DNA of 64,000 nt from Embleya sp045207785 (lineage in GTDB: Bacteria > Actinomycetota > Actinomycetes > Streptomycetales > Streptomycetaceae), in NCBI RefSeq assembly GCF_045207785.1, contig NZ_CP108777.1, positions 2,232,001-2,296,000 of the forward strand, in the 5' to 3' direction. Within the stretch, counting starts at the first letter, position 1, and every line of letters starts with the position of its first letter. A program made the translations under genes and the position numbers. This document shows positions 43,145-51,078 of the stretch, piece by piece. The notes beneath the pieces were generated by a model. The model did not search any database. It was given only the letters and a program-made list of their open reading frames with translations, and was not told the origin of the DNA.

Positions 43145-44416
43145 TCACCACGGCTGGAGACGGTGGTGCGTGGTCATCGCCGAGCCGGCGGGGCCGAGTA
43201 GTTGGTGGGCACGCCACAGGCGGCGGTGGAAGAGCCGGACGAGGACGTGGTCGGACCTGCCGTCGTCGGCGAGCACGAACGCCTCCAGAGCGGCGTCCCC
43301 CTCCTGCCAGGTCCCGGGGCGGTGCCCCAGCACGGCGGCCAGATCGTCGAGATCCGCCTCGGCGCACTCGCGTCCGATCTCGTCGAAACGCTTGAGGTGT
43401 CGGGCCAGGCGGAACAGGCGGCGCTGCTCATAGTCGCCCGACCGCAGCGACTCGACCAGGTGCCGGCCGGGCACCGCGGCCGGCGACACCTGCGGCTCCG
43501 GCAGGGCCACAGGCTCCAACTCGATCCCGAGGAAGTCCGCCAGGGCCTCGACCGCGAACAGATTGGTCTCGTGGCACCACTGGAGGTTGGTCATGTAGTC
43601 CGAACCGGGCGGCGGGTCGGCGAGTGCGGAGTGGAAGGCGAGCTGGTTCGACAAGGTGAACGCGAAGTGGTGGTGCTGGAGCGCCTCCAAGTCCACTTCG
43701 GTCCCGGATTGTTCCTCGTACTTCGCGTACAGCCGGCGGAAGTCGCCGTAGCCGATGACGGTGTCGCGCATGCGCATGGCCGCGAGGTCCATCAGCGGGT
43801 CGCCGATATGGGCCAGTTCGAGGTCGAGAATCGCCGTGACCCGCTGCCCCTCCTGATGGAACTGGCCGGAGTCCCACACGATGACCGAGTCCCGGCCGCG
43901 GGTGGCCGGCGGATGACGCCTCAGCCACCCCAGACAGAATTCCAGGAAGGGATCGGGGCGCTTCTTCGAGGACCGGTACCAGCGCTCGTAGGCGCCCATG
44001 CCGTCGCGCCGCACACCGGCCGCCTCGAACGGCTCCACGTCGAGCGCGTGCAGTTCCGCGAGGATGCCGATGTAGTCGTCCATCACCGCGTCGCGCTGTT
44101 CCGGGGTGCAGTCGGAGAAGTCGGACCGGCCCGGGACCCGGTCCATCACGTACGCCCGGGGCTCGTCGATCCATCCGTGCACCGCGGCGACGCGGACGCC
44201 CCGCTCGTGGAGCATCCGCTGCACGAGCATCTCGTGCTCCAACGGGAAGATGCCCGGGTAGTCCGTGCGGTCGCCTCGCACGCACAGGGCAAGGGACTCG
44301 GCACCGTCGTCGACGTCGACATCGGCGAACCAGACCGGCCGCCACCTGGCCTGACGCTCCAGGCTCGCGACACGGCCGACGTGCTTCTCCAGCCACGAGC
44401 GAATCAGATCTTCCAC
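43145..44416 (-). CDS. Aminoglycoside-phosphotransferase-like kinase family protein
   Basis: This 423-residue protein is of the APH/choline-kinase fold, close to the branch found with acyl-CoA dehydrogenases. Seen: YVMDRVPGRSDF in the hinge region, and the catalytic stretch VIVWDSGQFH...ILDLELAHIGDPLMDLA. The usual HGDxxxxN loop reads VWDSGQFH: the Asp is kept, but His becomes Val and the Asn metal ligand becomes His. The DxE/GDP second motif is intact. A changed or lost phosphotransfer activity is possible. The GTG start follows GGGAGAGATGCC; a longer start is less likely. It is followed by the NTF2-like gene. Confidence 0.8.
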   Translation of the reverse strand: MEDLIRSWLEKHVGRVASLERQARWRPVWFADVDVDDGAESLALCVRGDRTDYPGIFPLEHEMLVQRMLHERGVRVAAVHGWIDEPRAYVMDRVPGRSDFSDCTPEQRDAVMDDYIGILAELHALDVEPFEAAGVRRDGMGAYERWYRSSKKRPDPFLEFCLGWLRRHPPATRGRDSVIVWDSGQFHQEGQRVTAILDLELAHIGDPLMDLAAMRMRDTVIGYGDFRRLYAKYEEQSGTEVDLEALQHHHFAFTLSNQLAFHSALADPPPGSDYMTNLQWCHETNLFAVEALADFLGIELEPVALPEPQVSPAAVPGRHLVESLRSGDYEQRRLFRLARHLKRFDEIGRECAEADLDDLAAVLGHRPGTWQEGDAALEAFVLADDGRSDHVLVRLFHRRLWRAHQLLGPAGSAMTTHHRLQPW

Positions 44417-44481
44417 GGCATCTCTCCCTGTCTGCGCCCGGGCGACCGCCGGGCCGGGGTCGACGATCGACCCAGACAAAC

Positions 44482-44506
44482 ATAGTTGCGACACTGAATC
44501 AACTAT
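44482..44506. promoter_or_regulatory. MarR/TetR-like operator
   Basis: ATAGTTG-N11-CAACTAT is a perfect 7-base inverted repeat in locally AT-rich DNA, 66 bases upstream of the phosphotransferase-like gene. Its size suits a MarR or TetR dimer. Confidence 0.6.
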
Positions 44507-44861
44507 ATGCGGCTACTCGATTTCCGAGACCACCCGCACCGCGGGCTTCGAGCCACGTAACCCAGTCGGTCGCGGCGCGGAGCGGCGCGCGGCGGCACGA
44601 CGCCGCGTCGCCGGGACCGGTCGCCGGCAGTGCGGCGAAGTCGAGGAACCGTGCGGTGCCGGTGGCGCCTTCCCGGTGCCCGTCGGCGAGTTCGCGTATG
44701 CGCGGCATGATCCCCGTGCTCGCGGCGAGCACGGCCCGGCAGCCGCTCGCACTCCTCGGTCGGCGAACTGCGGCCGGCTCTCCGATTGGCTGTCCGTGGC
44801 GCGTTCGTTGCCTTTCGGCCGTCGGCGCGGTGCGCCCTGTGCGAGCCGTGGTGGTGGGGAC

Positions 44862-44888
44862 GCAACATTGCGGGTCGTTCGACCCGTC
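44862..44888 (+). promoter_or_regulatory. Possible ECF-type promoter of the first SigE-like gene
   Basis: GCAAC, then 18 bases, then CGTC, lies 83 bases before the sigma gene. A very similar pair (GCAAC, 17 bases, CGGTC) precedes the second SigE-like gene at 51283-51309. This suggests autoregulation. The motif is short, so chance is possible. Confidence 0.3.
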
Positions 44889-44970
44889 CTATTCCCGACA
44901 CACACTCTCGGGCCCGTTCATTCGGCGACGCCCGTTCATCCAGTGACATCGATCGTATGGGGACGCCCTG

Positions 44971-45474
44971 ATGAAGCCCGAGAAGGAGCGATTGTTCGAC
45001 GAGTATGTCGCGGCGCGCTATCCGGCTCTTCGCCGTACGGCGTACCTGCTGTGCGGTGACTGGCACCAGGCCGAGGATCTCGTGCAGAACGCATTGGAGC
45101 GGGTGTATTCGACGTGGCACAAGATGCGCGACCCGGGTGCGGTCGACACCTACACCCGCCGCGTCATGGTCCGTGGCTTCGTCGACGGCAAACGCCTGCG
45201 CGCCAGCCGTGAACTCCCTTCCGCGGAGGTTCCCGACGCGGCGTCGCCCGGCCCGGATTCCGCCCGCCGACTGGCGCTGCTGGCGGCCCTGGGACAGGTG
45301 ACGCCCGTGTATCGGGCCGCGCTGGTCCTTCGCTACTGGGAGGACCAGAGCGTGGAGGAGACCGCCGCGCTCCTGGGCCGGAGTTCGTCGGCCGTGCGTT
45401 CGGCGTCCAGTCGCGGTCTGGAGCAACTGCGCGCGATCCTCGGCGACTCCGTCCACGAGATCGCCCGGTCGTGA
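44971..45474 (+). CDS. SigE-family ECF RNA polymerase sigma factor
   Basis: This 167-residue sigma factor belongs to the large SigE-family ECF group of actinomycetes. Region 2 is FDEYVAARYPALRRTAYLLCGDWHQAEDLVQNALERVYSTW and region 4 is LGQVTPVYRAALVLRYWEDQSVEETAALLGRSSSAVRSASSRGLEQLR. It lies 107 bases upstream of a membrane protein that is probably its regulator or partner. It is the first of three ECF/membrane-partner pairs between here and 52663. Confidence 0.93.
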   Translation: MKPEKERLFDEYVAARYPALRRTAYLLCGDWHQAEDLVQNALERVYSTWHKMRDPGAVDTYTRRVMVRGFVDGKRLRASRELPSAEVPDAASPGPDSARRLALLAALGQVTPVYRAALVLRYWEDQSVEETAALLGRSSSAVRSASSRGLEQLRAILGDSVHEIARS

Positions 45475-45581
45475 CCACCGGCCCCTGCCGCCGGCCGACG
45501 ACCACACGAACGACCAACACGCGCACGAGCAGCACACCAACGACCAACCACGTGAACGACCACTACACGAAGGAGCACATC

Positions 45582-46418
45582 GTGCCCATGGAAGAGGATG
45601 TGAGCGCGTTGATGCGCGACATGCTGCCCCCGACCGACGCCGAGCCGCCGATCCCGAACTTCCTGAGCGGGGTTCGCGCCGGCGGCGCCCGGCGGCGCCG
45701 ATACCGGCGTCTGGGCATCGGAGCGGCCGCCGTCGCGACCGGTGCCGTGCTCGTCGGGGGGACGTTCGGCGTCCTGGCCCTGGCGCCCGGCGACGACCGC
45801 CCGGCGACGAGCGGCCCCGCCGCCGCCCCGCCCCGGACCGAGTTGCCGTCCGCCGTGGAGCCGACAATCCCGCCCCCGCCGGGGTCTCCCATCGACAACA
45901 CGACCCGGAAGCACGACGTGCTGATCGCCGCGTTCCGGGCGAACCTCCCGCCGGGGGTCGTCAAGATCGAGGATCAGGACCCGGACGACGACACCCTGTT
46001 CTTCAAGCTGACCAGGTCCGACGGCAGCACCCTCACCCTCGAGGCCGGCGTCGGTCCCCGTGAGGAAGCCGGTGCCGAGCCTGCTTCCGAGTGCGACCGA
46101 GGCCCCAGTTACGACAAGCTCGGCGCCCTGATGCCGCCCTACACCGACTGCGTCCGCGCCCTCCTGCCCAACGGCTCGAAATCCGTCACCTCCAAGTTCG
46201 CCCGGTCTCAGGACATCATCGTGTCCCTCAGGTTCATCACCCCGGACGGCATCCCGTACTCGGTGAGATCCAGCACACGCGACAAGTACGGCACCGTCAT
46301 GACCGGCCAACCCCTGACCGGGGCCGAACTCTTCGCCCTCGCCGCCAATCCCGCCGTCTTCGCGGCGCTGCCTCCGACACACGCGGGCCCCGCCGACCAC
46401 CCCGCGAACGAGGGCTGA
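45582..46418 (+). CDS. Membrane-anchored partner of the SigE-like factor
   Basis: This 278-residue protein has a short cytoplasmic N-terminus (MEEDVSALMRDMLPPTDAE), an Arg-rich stretch, one transmembrane helix near 45-65 and an extracytoplasmic domain with Pro-rich linker. This is the usual layout of the hypothetical proteins encoded after SigE-family sigma factors, presumed anti-sigma or sensor proteins. The GTG used has AAGGAG six bases upstream. A GTG overlapping the sigma stop is in frame, but would add a Thr-rich, repeat-like 36-residue leader (repeated AACGACCA in DNA). No zinc-binding anti-sigma motif is present. Confidence 0.75.
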   Translation: MPMEEDVSALMRDMLPPTDAEPPIPNFLSGVRAGGARRRRYRRLGIGAAAVATGAVLVGGTFGVLALAPGDDRPATSGPAAAPPRTELPSAVEPTIPPPPGSPIDNTTRKHDVLIAAFRANLPPGVVKIEDQDPDDDTLFFKLTRSDGSTLTLEAGVGPREEAGAEPASECDRGPSYDKLGALMPPYTDCVRALLPNGSKSVTSKFARSQDIIVSLRFITPDGIPYSVRSSTRDKYGTVMTGQPLTGAELFALAANPAVFAALPPTHAGPADHPANEG

Positions 46419-46474
46419 CCCACCCACCCGCACCCCGGACGCGGCAAAAGGCCGACGAACAACCCGGGCTCGAA

Positions 46475-46505
46475 CAGGGCTCCGGTCTTCGCGACCGGAG
46501 CCCTG
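46475..46505. terminator. Bidirectional terminator hairpin
   Basis: A perfect 13-base stem (46475-46487 with 46493-46505) with loop TTCGC lies between the sigma-partner gene and the convergent MOSC gene. Confidence 0.88.
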
Positions 46506-46637
46506 TGCGGCGGGCTCTTCATGCGCCGCATCCTGCGGGACCCCACCAAACGGTAGGTAAACGTCGTCGGGCATCGACAAGATGACCGCGTGGCGTTTAC
46601 ACGTTTCAGCAATGGAAAACGAGGAAGACAATGCCGC

Positions 46638-47465
46638 CTAGAGTTCGGACGCGCCCCACTCGGTGATCGCCAACTCGTCGCCCACCGACAGCTTGCCGGG
46701 GCGCAGCACGGCGAATTTCGCGCCGAAGGCCACCCCGCCCTGAGCGGCGCGACGGTAGTCGGCGAAGGTGCGCAGCGGTTCCGGACCCGCCTTGGCGCCG
46801 GCGATCTGGTCCACCATCGTGACCGCGCATCGGATCGCGAGCTTGGCGTAGCCCAGTTCGGCGTCGCCGACCGTGAACCGCCGGATCCGGTCCTCGGTGT
46901 GCGGGTCGGGCCAGCCCTCCACGACGACGTTCGGCCGGAAGCGGTCCATCGGCAGTGGGGCCTCGCCGCGCTCGGCCAGGCGTGTGTTCAGCACGTCGAG
47001 CGAGGTATGGGAGAGCACGTGCAGGGGTGAGCTGTCCGCGTACCCGGCGGTGCCCGGGATCGCGCCGTCGGTCACTCGATCGTGCTCCGGAGGCACCCGA
47101 ACCAGCCGGCTGTCCGCGCCGAGCGCGTCCGACAGCCAGTCGGCGGCCGCGTCGCCCTGGTCGATGCCCCGGTAGGGATTGCCGAACAGGTCCACGTCCC
47201 GCCGGGGGCCGGTGGTGTCCACCTCGATCGTCACCGGATCGGCGCCGGGCCGATGCAGGGTGAGACGGTCGCCGTCGGCATCGATCTCCGGGCGGATCGT
47301 CGCCAGCCGGGGATCCCGGCGCTGGGTACGGAACACGCCGCCCGCGTCGACCACCATGAAGGCGCGGTCGTGGGCGAGTCCGGCGGTCGTCAACAGCGCC
47401 TGGTCCGACGACGTACCGGCGCAGCCCTTGATGGGGTAGTAGGTCAGTCCGACAACAGTGGCCAT
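46638..47465 (-). CDS. MOSC domain protein
   Basis: A 275-residue protein with an N-terminal MOSC_N beta-barrel (VVGLTYYPIKGCAGTSSDQALLTTAGLAHDRAFMVVD) and a C-terminal MOSC domain (MDRFRPNVVVEGWPDPHTEDRIRRFTVGDAEL, with Cys in AIRCAVTMVDQ positioned like the molybdenum-ligating Cys of mARC/YcbX proteins). Related enzymes reduce N-hydroxylated compounds with a molybdenum cofactor in the cytoplasm. It is possibly relevant to detoxifying hydroxylamines, but it is distant from the hydroxamate cluster. Confidence 0.9.
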   Translation of the reverse strand: MATVVGLTYYPIKGCAGTSSDQALLTTAGLAHDRAFMVVDAGGVFRTQRRDPRLATIRPEIDADGDRLTLHRPGADPVTIEVDTTGPRRDVDLFGNPYRGIDQGDAAADWLSDALGADSRLVRVPPEHDRVTDGAIPGTAGYADSSPLHVLSHTSLDVLNTRLAERGEAPLPMDRFRPNVVVEGWPDPHTEDRIRRFTVGDAELGYAKLAIRCAVTMVDQIAGAKAGPEPLRTFADYRRAAQGGVAFGAKFAVLRPGKLSVGDELAITEWGASEL

Positions 47466-47956
47466 CGCCCGATCCTATCGATGGCGATTTTGCTCGATGA
47501 GGCGGAGCACCACGAAGCCGAGCAGGTATACGGCGAGAAGCCCGGTCTCTTTCGGTGTAGTCCGCACGGACGTGTCACCGCCGAGTTTTCGCAGTTTGAG
47601 AATAACTCCCCTGTTCACTTGTGCGCCCGGGAGTGCCGCAGGAATTGCCCGTGTCCGAAAAACGCACGTGCGCATCCACGTCCCCGCTCGACGGAAGATC
47701 CCCGCGCAGACAACAGCCGCAAGATCGCAATCAGTTGCTTCGCGCTTAGTGTGATCAACCACGTAAGAGGCGGCCGATAGGTGACCTTTTTGATCTGTGA
47801 TTCACGTCACATTGACTTGTCTTTCGTGTCGGGGATTCACTTTCCAGGCGACGAGAATCGGAAAGTCGGATTCTGTAGCGGTGGATTATCGCCCCGATCC
47901 GCCTGAGTCGTGTGTACGGGGCTCGGCCGGTTCACAGTCACCTGGAGGTTGTCGTG
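47466..47956. other. Intergenic region upstream of the RiPP precursor, 491 bp
   Basis: GC content is clearly lower here than on either side, a sign of transfer or of a complex promoter. A reverse-strand frame at 47475-47762 ends in a hydrophobic stretch (GLLAVYLLGFVVLRL) but lacks a good start and is not called. The Crp-like site and promoter are listed separately. Confidence 0.5.
47796..47817 (+). promoter_or_regulatory. Crp-type palindrome abutting a -35 element
   Basis: TGTGATTCACGTCACA (47796-47811) is a perfect TGTGA-N6-TCACA palindrome and fits the Streptomyces Crp pattern GTG-N6-GNCAC. It is followed immediately by TTGACT (47812-47817), a good -35. A weak -10 (ATTCAC, 47835-47840) is 17 bases on, giving a leader of roughly 110 bases before the precursor gene. 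Confidence 0.6.
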
Positions 47957-48040
47957 ATGAAGATCGTCAACTCTTTCTCCAAGAGGTTCAGGTCCGAAAA
48001 GAGCCTGAAGTCCGCCACCTGGTTCATCTGGTACAGCTGA
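47957..48040 (+). CDS. Atropopeptide-like RiPP precursor peptide
   Basis: A 27-residue peptide: a basic leader (MKIVNSFSKRFRSEKSLK) followed by the aromatic C-terminus SATWFIWYS. GGAGG lies eight bases upstream of the ATG (an adjacent GTG is also possible). The WFIWY core closely resembles the AWYIWY core of tryptorubin A, an atropopeptide RiPP whose aromatic side chains are cross-linked by one cytochrome P450. A P450 gene follows 192 bases downstream with its own ribosome binding site. Differences from tryptorubin are Phe in place of the first Tyr, Thr before the first Trp and an extra C-terminal Ser. Function is inferred from core, size and partner; the true core borders are unknown. Confidence 0.82.
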   Translation: MKIVNSFSKRFRSEKSLKSATWFIWYS

Positions 48041-48137
48041 TCGGCACACGTTCCAAAATCGGTTGATCATCGAACCGCCGCGGATCGTGCTCGCTCCCGA
48101 CGCGCGATCGGTACCACTGCGGTAGCGCGACCTCGAC

Positions 48138-48152
48138 CCGACGAAGCGTCGG
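48138..48152 (+). terminator. Small hairpin between precursor and P450
   Basis: CCGACG-aag-CGTCGG is a perfect 6-base stem with a 3-base loop, 80 bases upstream of the P450 start. It may be a partial terminator that lets the precursor be made in excess of the enzyme, or an mRNA-stabilising end. Confidence 0.4.
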
Positions 48153-48232
48153 TTCGCCGTCCGGGCTCGCGTCCGGTGCAGCCGCACGTCGGCCGCACCG
48201 GGCGCGGGACCCTCGCCTTGTGGAGGGCACCG

Positions 48233-49291
48233 ATGAGTCGTTCCGAGACGGTCGAACGTGCCCGGGTCACCGTCTTTTCGTCGAAGATCGAGGAACTCCT
48301 CCGCGACCGTCGCGGTGCGAAGGTTTTTCGACTCGACGCCGACACCGTCGGAGTCGCCGACCCGGATCTGATCGACAATCTGCTCGGGAGCAGGCGCGCT
48401 CATGAATTCGAGCGGCCGACTTTCAAGCCGCTCCAAGGAAGATCCATCGACCGGGCGGAGGCGGCCGATGTGCTGCACGCCGTCTCGCGGGACGTCCGTG
48501 CCGCCTTGAGCGGGCCGGCTCCCGATGCGGTCGATCTTTCCGGAATTTGGCCGCGCGCGGGCCATGCCTATCTTCGTGATCTGCTTTTCGGGCCCGATCC
48601 CTTGCGGTTCCGCGTCCTCACGGATCGTCGACTCGAAAGGACGCCGGCACTGGCCCGGGCGGCAATCCGGACGAGTGCGGTACTGCCCGGCAAGCGCGAC
48701 CCCGACGCGTCGATGTCCCAATTGGCGGCACTGACCGTCACAGCAGCCGAGGACCACGGCGATCGGCGATATGCCATGGGTTTGTACCGGCGGGTCGCGG
48801 CGCCGGTGTGCCTGGGCGTGTCAGCGCTGGTCGCCAACGCGCTCTGGCTCGGCTCGCCCTTCGGCGCCGACGCGTCGAACCGGCACATCGTGCTGGAATC
48901 GCTCCGGTTGCTGCCCCCGTCGTGGAACATCCTGCGCGTGGCGTCCCCCGAGTTTCCCGCCCTGGACTCCAGGATCGGTCCGAACGACGACGTGCTGTTG
49001 TTCCCGCTGCTGACTCACCGCGATCCCGATCTGTGGGACGACCCGGACGAGTTCCGACCCGAGCGCTGGAACGACCTGGACGCCGACAACCACTCGGCGT
49101 ACTTCCCTTTCGGCCACGCCAACGAACGTTGCCGGGGCCGACACATGATCGTGCCCCTGGCCGAACACCTCCTGGATCGGATCCGTTCCGAGCACCTCGC
49201 GGTCAGCCCACACCAGACCATCGCCAAGGTGCCCCTCGCCGGCCTGCTCGGGGTATCGCGAGTACGGGTCTCCCGAACACGGGTGACCTGA
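48233..49291 (+). CDS. Cytochrome P450, probable peptide-crosslinking RiPP enzyme
   Basis: This 352-residue P450 has the K-helix ESLR (Glu222/Arg225), the PERW region (DEFRPERW) and the heme-ligand loop YFPFGHANERCRGRH with Cys300. It is shorter than the usual 390-420 residues, mostly at the N-terminus. The I-helix reads VAAPVCLGVSALVANALW, without the usual acid-alcohol (D/E-T) pair. Its position directly after the aromatic precursor makes it the likely catalyst of the Trp/Tyr cross-links, as in atropopeptide loci. The ATG follows GGAGG at ideal spacing. No ferredoxin, peptidase or transporter gene lies next to it, so those functions would come from elsewhere. Confidence 0.88.
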   Translation: MSRSETVERARVTVFSSKIEELLRDRRGAKVFRLDADTVGVADPDLIDNLLGSRRAHEFERPTFKPLQGRSIDRAEAADVLHAVSRDVRAALSGPAPDAVDLSGIWPRAGHAYLRDLLFGPDPLRFRVLTDRRLERTPALARAAIRTSAVLPGKRDPDASMSQLAALTVTAAEDHGDRRYAMGLYRRVAAPVCLGVSALVANALWLGSPFGADASNRHIVLESLRLLPPSWNILRVASPEFPALDSRIGPNDDVLLFPLLTHRDPDLWDDPDEFRPERWNDLDADNHSAYFPFGHANERCRGRHMIVPLAEHLLDRIRSEHLAVSPHQTIAKVPLAGLLGVSRVRVSRTRVT

Positions 49292-49610
49292 ACACGGGTG
49301 AACCGACCGTGAGATCGGCGCGCGGGGCGCCTGCGCGCAGGACGGCACGGCCGGCCGGAAGCGTCTCCTCCTGGGTGTGCTGTATGCCACGGGCAGCCGG
49401 GTCCCGCTCGACCCGGCTGCCCGAGAGCACCCCCTGGACCCACCGCGCCGCCGAACTCGGAAGTACCCGCGCGCGGGGTCCGATGCCGCCGGCCACGGAT
49501 GCCGGCGGGTGCCTATCGGGAACTTCGGACTCGACGCCCCCACCCAATATGGTGTTCCGTGTTTGCGTTTCGGGATTCGGATCTCGTCGATGGGGTGGGG
49601 TGGCCGAACG
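49292..49610. other. Intergenic region, 319 bp
   Basis: No gene is seen. A short direct repeat (GAACACGGGTGA twice, around 49275-49305) spans the end of the P450 gene. The right part, lower in GC, should hold the sigma-factor promoter. Confidence 0.4.
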
Positions 49611-50144
49611 GTGACGGCCGATGTGGACAGACCGGAGTCGGACGAGGAGGCCCGGTTCGTCACGATGCTCTACCGCGAATACTCGCGGCCATTGCTGGCG
49701 GTCGTATCACGACTGAACGGCGGTGATCGGCAACGGGCCGAGGACAGCGTGCAGGAAGTCCTCGTCCGGGCTTGGCGCAACCGGGACAAGCTGGACGCCT
49801 CCGCGCCGCTGCTGCCGTGGTTGGTCACCGTCGCCCGGCGGCTCGTCATCGACGAGCAGCGCGCGCGATCGGCGCGGCCTCCGGAGGTGGGCGACGAGCC
49901 GTTGGCGTTGCTGCCGACACAGGACGGGATCGACGCCCTGCTGCGATCCGTGGTGGTTGGAGACGCGATCGACGCGTTGTCCGAATCGCATCGAGAAATT
50001 TTGATCGAAACGTTCTTCCGCGACCGTACTGTCAATCAGGCGGCCGACGTGCTCGGCATCCCGGCAGGCACCGCGAAGTCGCGCGTGTACTACGCGCTGC
50101 GCGCCTTGCGGGTCGTCTTGGAAGAGAGAGGTGTGTCGGCGTGA
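49611..50144 (+). CDS. ECF sigma factor (SigK/SigL-like, ECF19 type)
   Basis: This 177-residue sigma factor has region 2 (FVTMLYREYSRPLLAVVSRLNGGDRQRAEDSVQEVLVRAWRN) and region 4 (LSESHREILIETFFRDRTVNQAADVLGIPAGTAKSRVYYALRALRVVLEE). The pairing with a zinc-finger, membrane-anchored anti-sigma factor with which it overlaps (GTGA) matches the SigK/RskA-like ECF19 group. The start is uncertain: this GTG, a GTG at 49623, or an ATG at 49590. Confidence 0.92.
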   Translation: MTADVDRPESDEEARFVTMLYREYSRPLLAVVSRLNGGDRQRAEDSVQEVLVRAWRNRDKLDASAPLLPWLVTVARRLVIDEQRARSARPPEVGDEPLALLPTQDGIDALLRSVVVGDAIDALSESHREILIETFFRDRTVNQAADVLGIPAGTAKSRVYYALRALRVVLEERGVSA

Positions 50145-51022
50145 GCATCCAGCCCGAACACGCGGACGTCGCCGCGTACGCCCTCGGTGTGCTCGAGGAA
50201 GCGGATCGGGACGCGTTCGAGGAACACCTCGCGACGTGCGATCGGTGCATCGAGGAACTGGCCGACTTCTCCGGTCTGGCCACGCTGCTGACCGAGGTCC
50301 GCTCCGAAGGCACGTACGAACTGCCGGAATTGGTACGGGATTCCGAGCCGGTGGCGTCCGTGGTCCCCTTTCCGCCCCCTCGGGGTGAACTCGCGGGGCC
50401 CGAACGACCCGACGCCGGCGGTGAATCCGCGCCCGCGGCCGAGCCCCCGTCCGAACTCCCGTCCGAGCCCCGGTCCCGGCCGGAGTCCGAGCGCGAGCCC
50501 GCACCCGTGACCGACCTCGCCGCGCGCCGGGCGGCCCGCCGTGCGCCGCGAATGCTTCTGATGGCCGCCGCCTGCGTCGCGACGCTCGTTCTCGGCCTGG
50601 GCGCGGGGCTGCTCACCGGCGGGCTGTGGTCGGACGACGACAAGTCCGAGCACTCGATGTCGCACGACGCGATGAACGGTCCGATGCAGATCCTCTTCGA
50701 CACCGGCGAGAATCTGCGCGCCACCAGCCCGGAGACCGGCACCATCGCCCGGATCGGCATGGAGAACAAGGCCTGGGGCACCCACCTCGGCCTGGAACTG
50801 ACCAACGTGCGCGGCCCGTTGCGCTGCTCCCTGGTCGCGGTCACGCGTGACGGGCGCGAGCAGGAGATCTCGACCTGGACGGTTCCCCCGAAGGGCTACG
50901 GCGTACCCGGCTCCGAGGCGCCGCTGCGCGTGCACACCGGCACGTGGGTTCCGCGCGATCAGATCGCCCGCTTCGATGTCCGCACGACCGAGGGCAAGAC
51001 GTTGGTCAGCGTGCCGGCCTGA
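50141..51022 (+). CDS. Zinc-finger anti-sigma factor, membrane-anchored (RskA-like)
   Basis: This 293-residue protein has an N-terminal anti-sigma zinc-binding domain (HADVAAYALGVLEEADRDAFEEHLATCDRC, with the H-x3-C-x2-C motif), a long Pro/Glu/Ser linker, a transmembrane helix near 140-160 (MLLMAAACVATLVLGLGAGLL), and a RskA-type extracytoplasmic domain with conserved aromatic/Gly strands ending PRDQIARFDVRTTEGKTLVSV. It would hold the preceding sigma factor inactive until a signal at the cell surface triggers its cleavage. Its GTG overlaps the sigma stop. Confidence 0.93.
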   Translation: MSIQPEHADVAAYALGVLEEADRDAFEEHLATCDRCIEELADFSGLATLLTEVRSEGTYELPELVRDSEPVASVVPFPPPRGELAGPERPDAGGESAPAAEPPSELPSEPRSRPESEREPAPVTDLAARRAARRAPRMLLMAAACVATLVLGLGAGLLTGGLWSDDDKSEHSMSHDAMNGPMQILFDTGENLRATSPETGTIARIGMENKAWGTHLGLELTNVRGPLRCSLVAVTRDGREQEISTWTVPPKGYGVPGSEAPLRVHTGTWVPRDQIARFDVRTTEGKTLVSVPA

Positions 51023-51078
51023 GCCCGGGGCCGCGCGATCGGCGGCCCGGGTCGAGCGGGTACAGGCGCCGCTCGGCC

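Larger units (their letters stand above)
44417..44970. other. Intergenic region, 554 bp, divergent promoters
   Basis: It holds the inverted repeat near the phosphotransferase gene and a possible ECF promoter for the sigma factor on the right. A reverse-strand frame of 77 codons (44499-44732) encodes an unrecognised peptide and may be a remnant. I do not call it a gene. Confidence 0.45.

Noticed and set aside
44499..44732. Reverse-strand 77-codon frame beside the kinase-like gene
   Set aside because: No family and weak start; it overlaps the operator-like repeat.
46613..46639. Tiny forward frame encoding MENEEDNAA before the MOSC gene
   Set aside because: It has no ribosome binding site or partner genes and is too short to support.
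47475..47762. Reverse-strand 95-codon frame upstream of the RiPP precursor
   Set aside because: It has no ribosome binding site or family; only the hydrophobic tail is suggestive, so it was left as part of the intergenic region.
47797..48066. Forward 89-codon frame covering the RiPP precursor in another frame
   Set aside because: It lacks a ribosome binding site and a recognisable product, while the 27-residue frame inside it has both.
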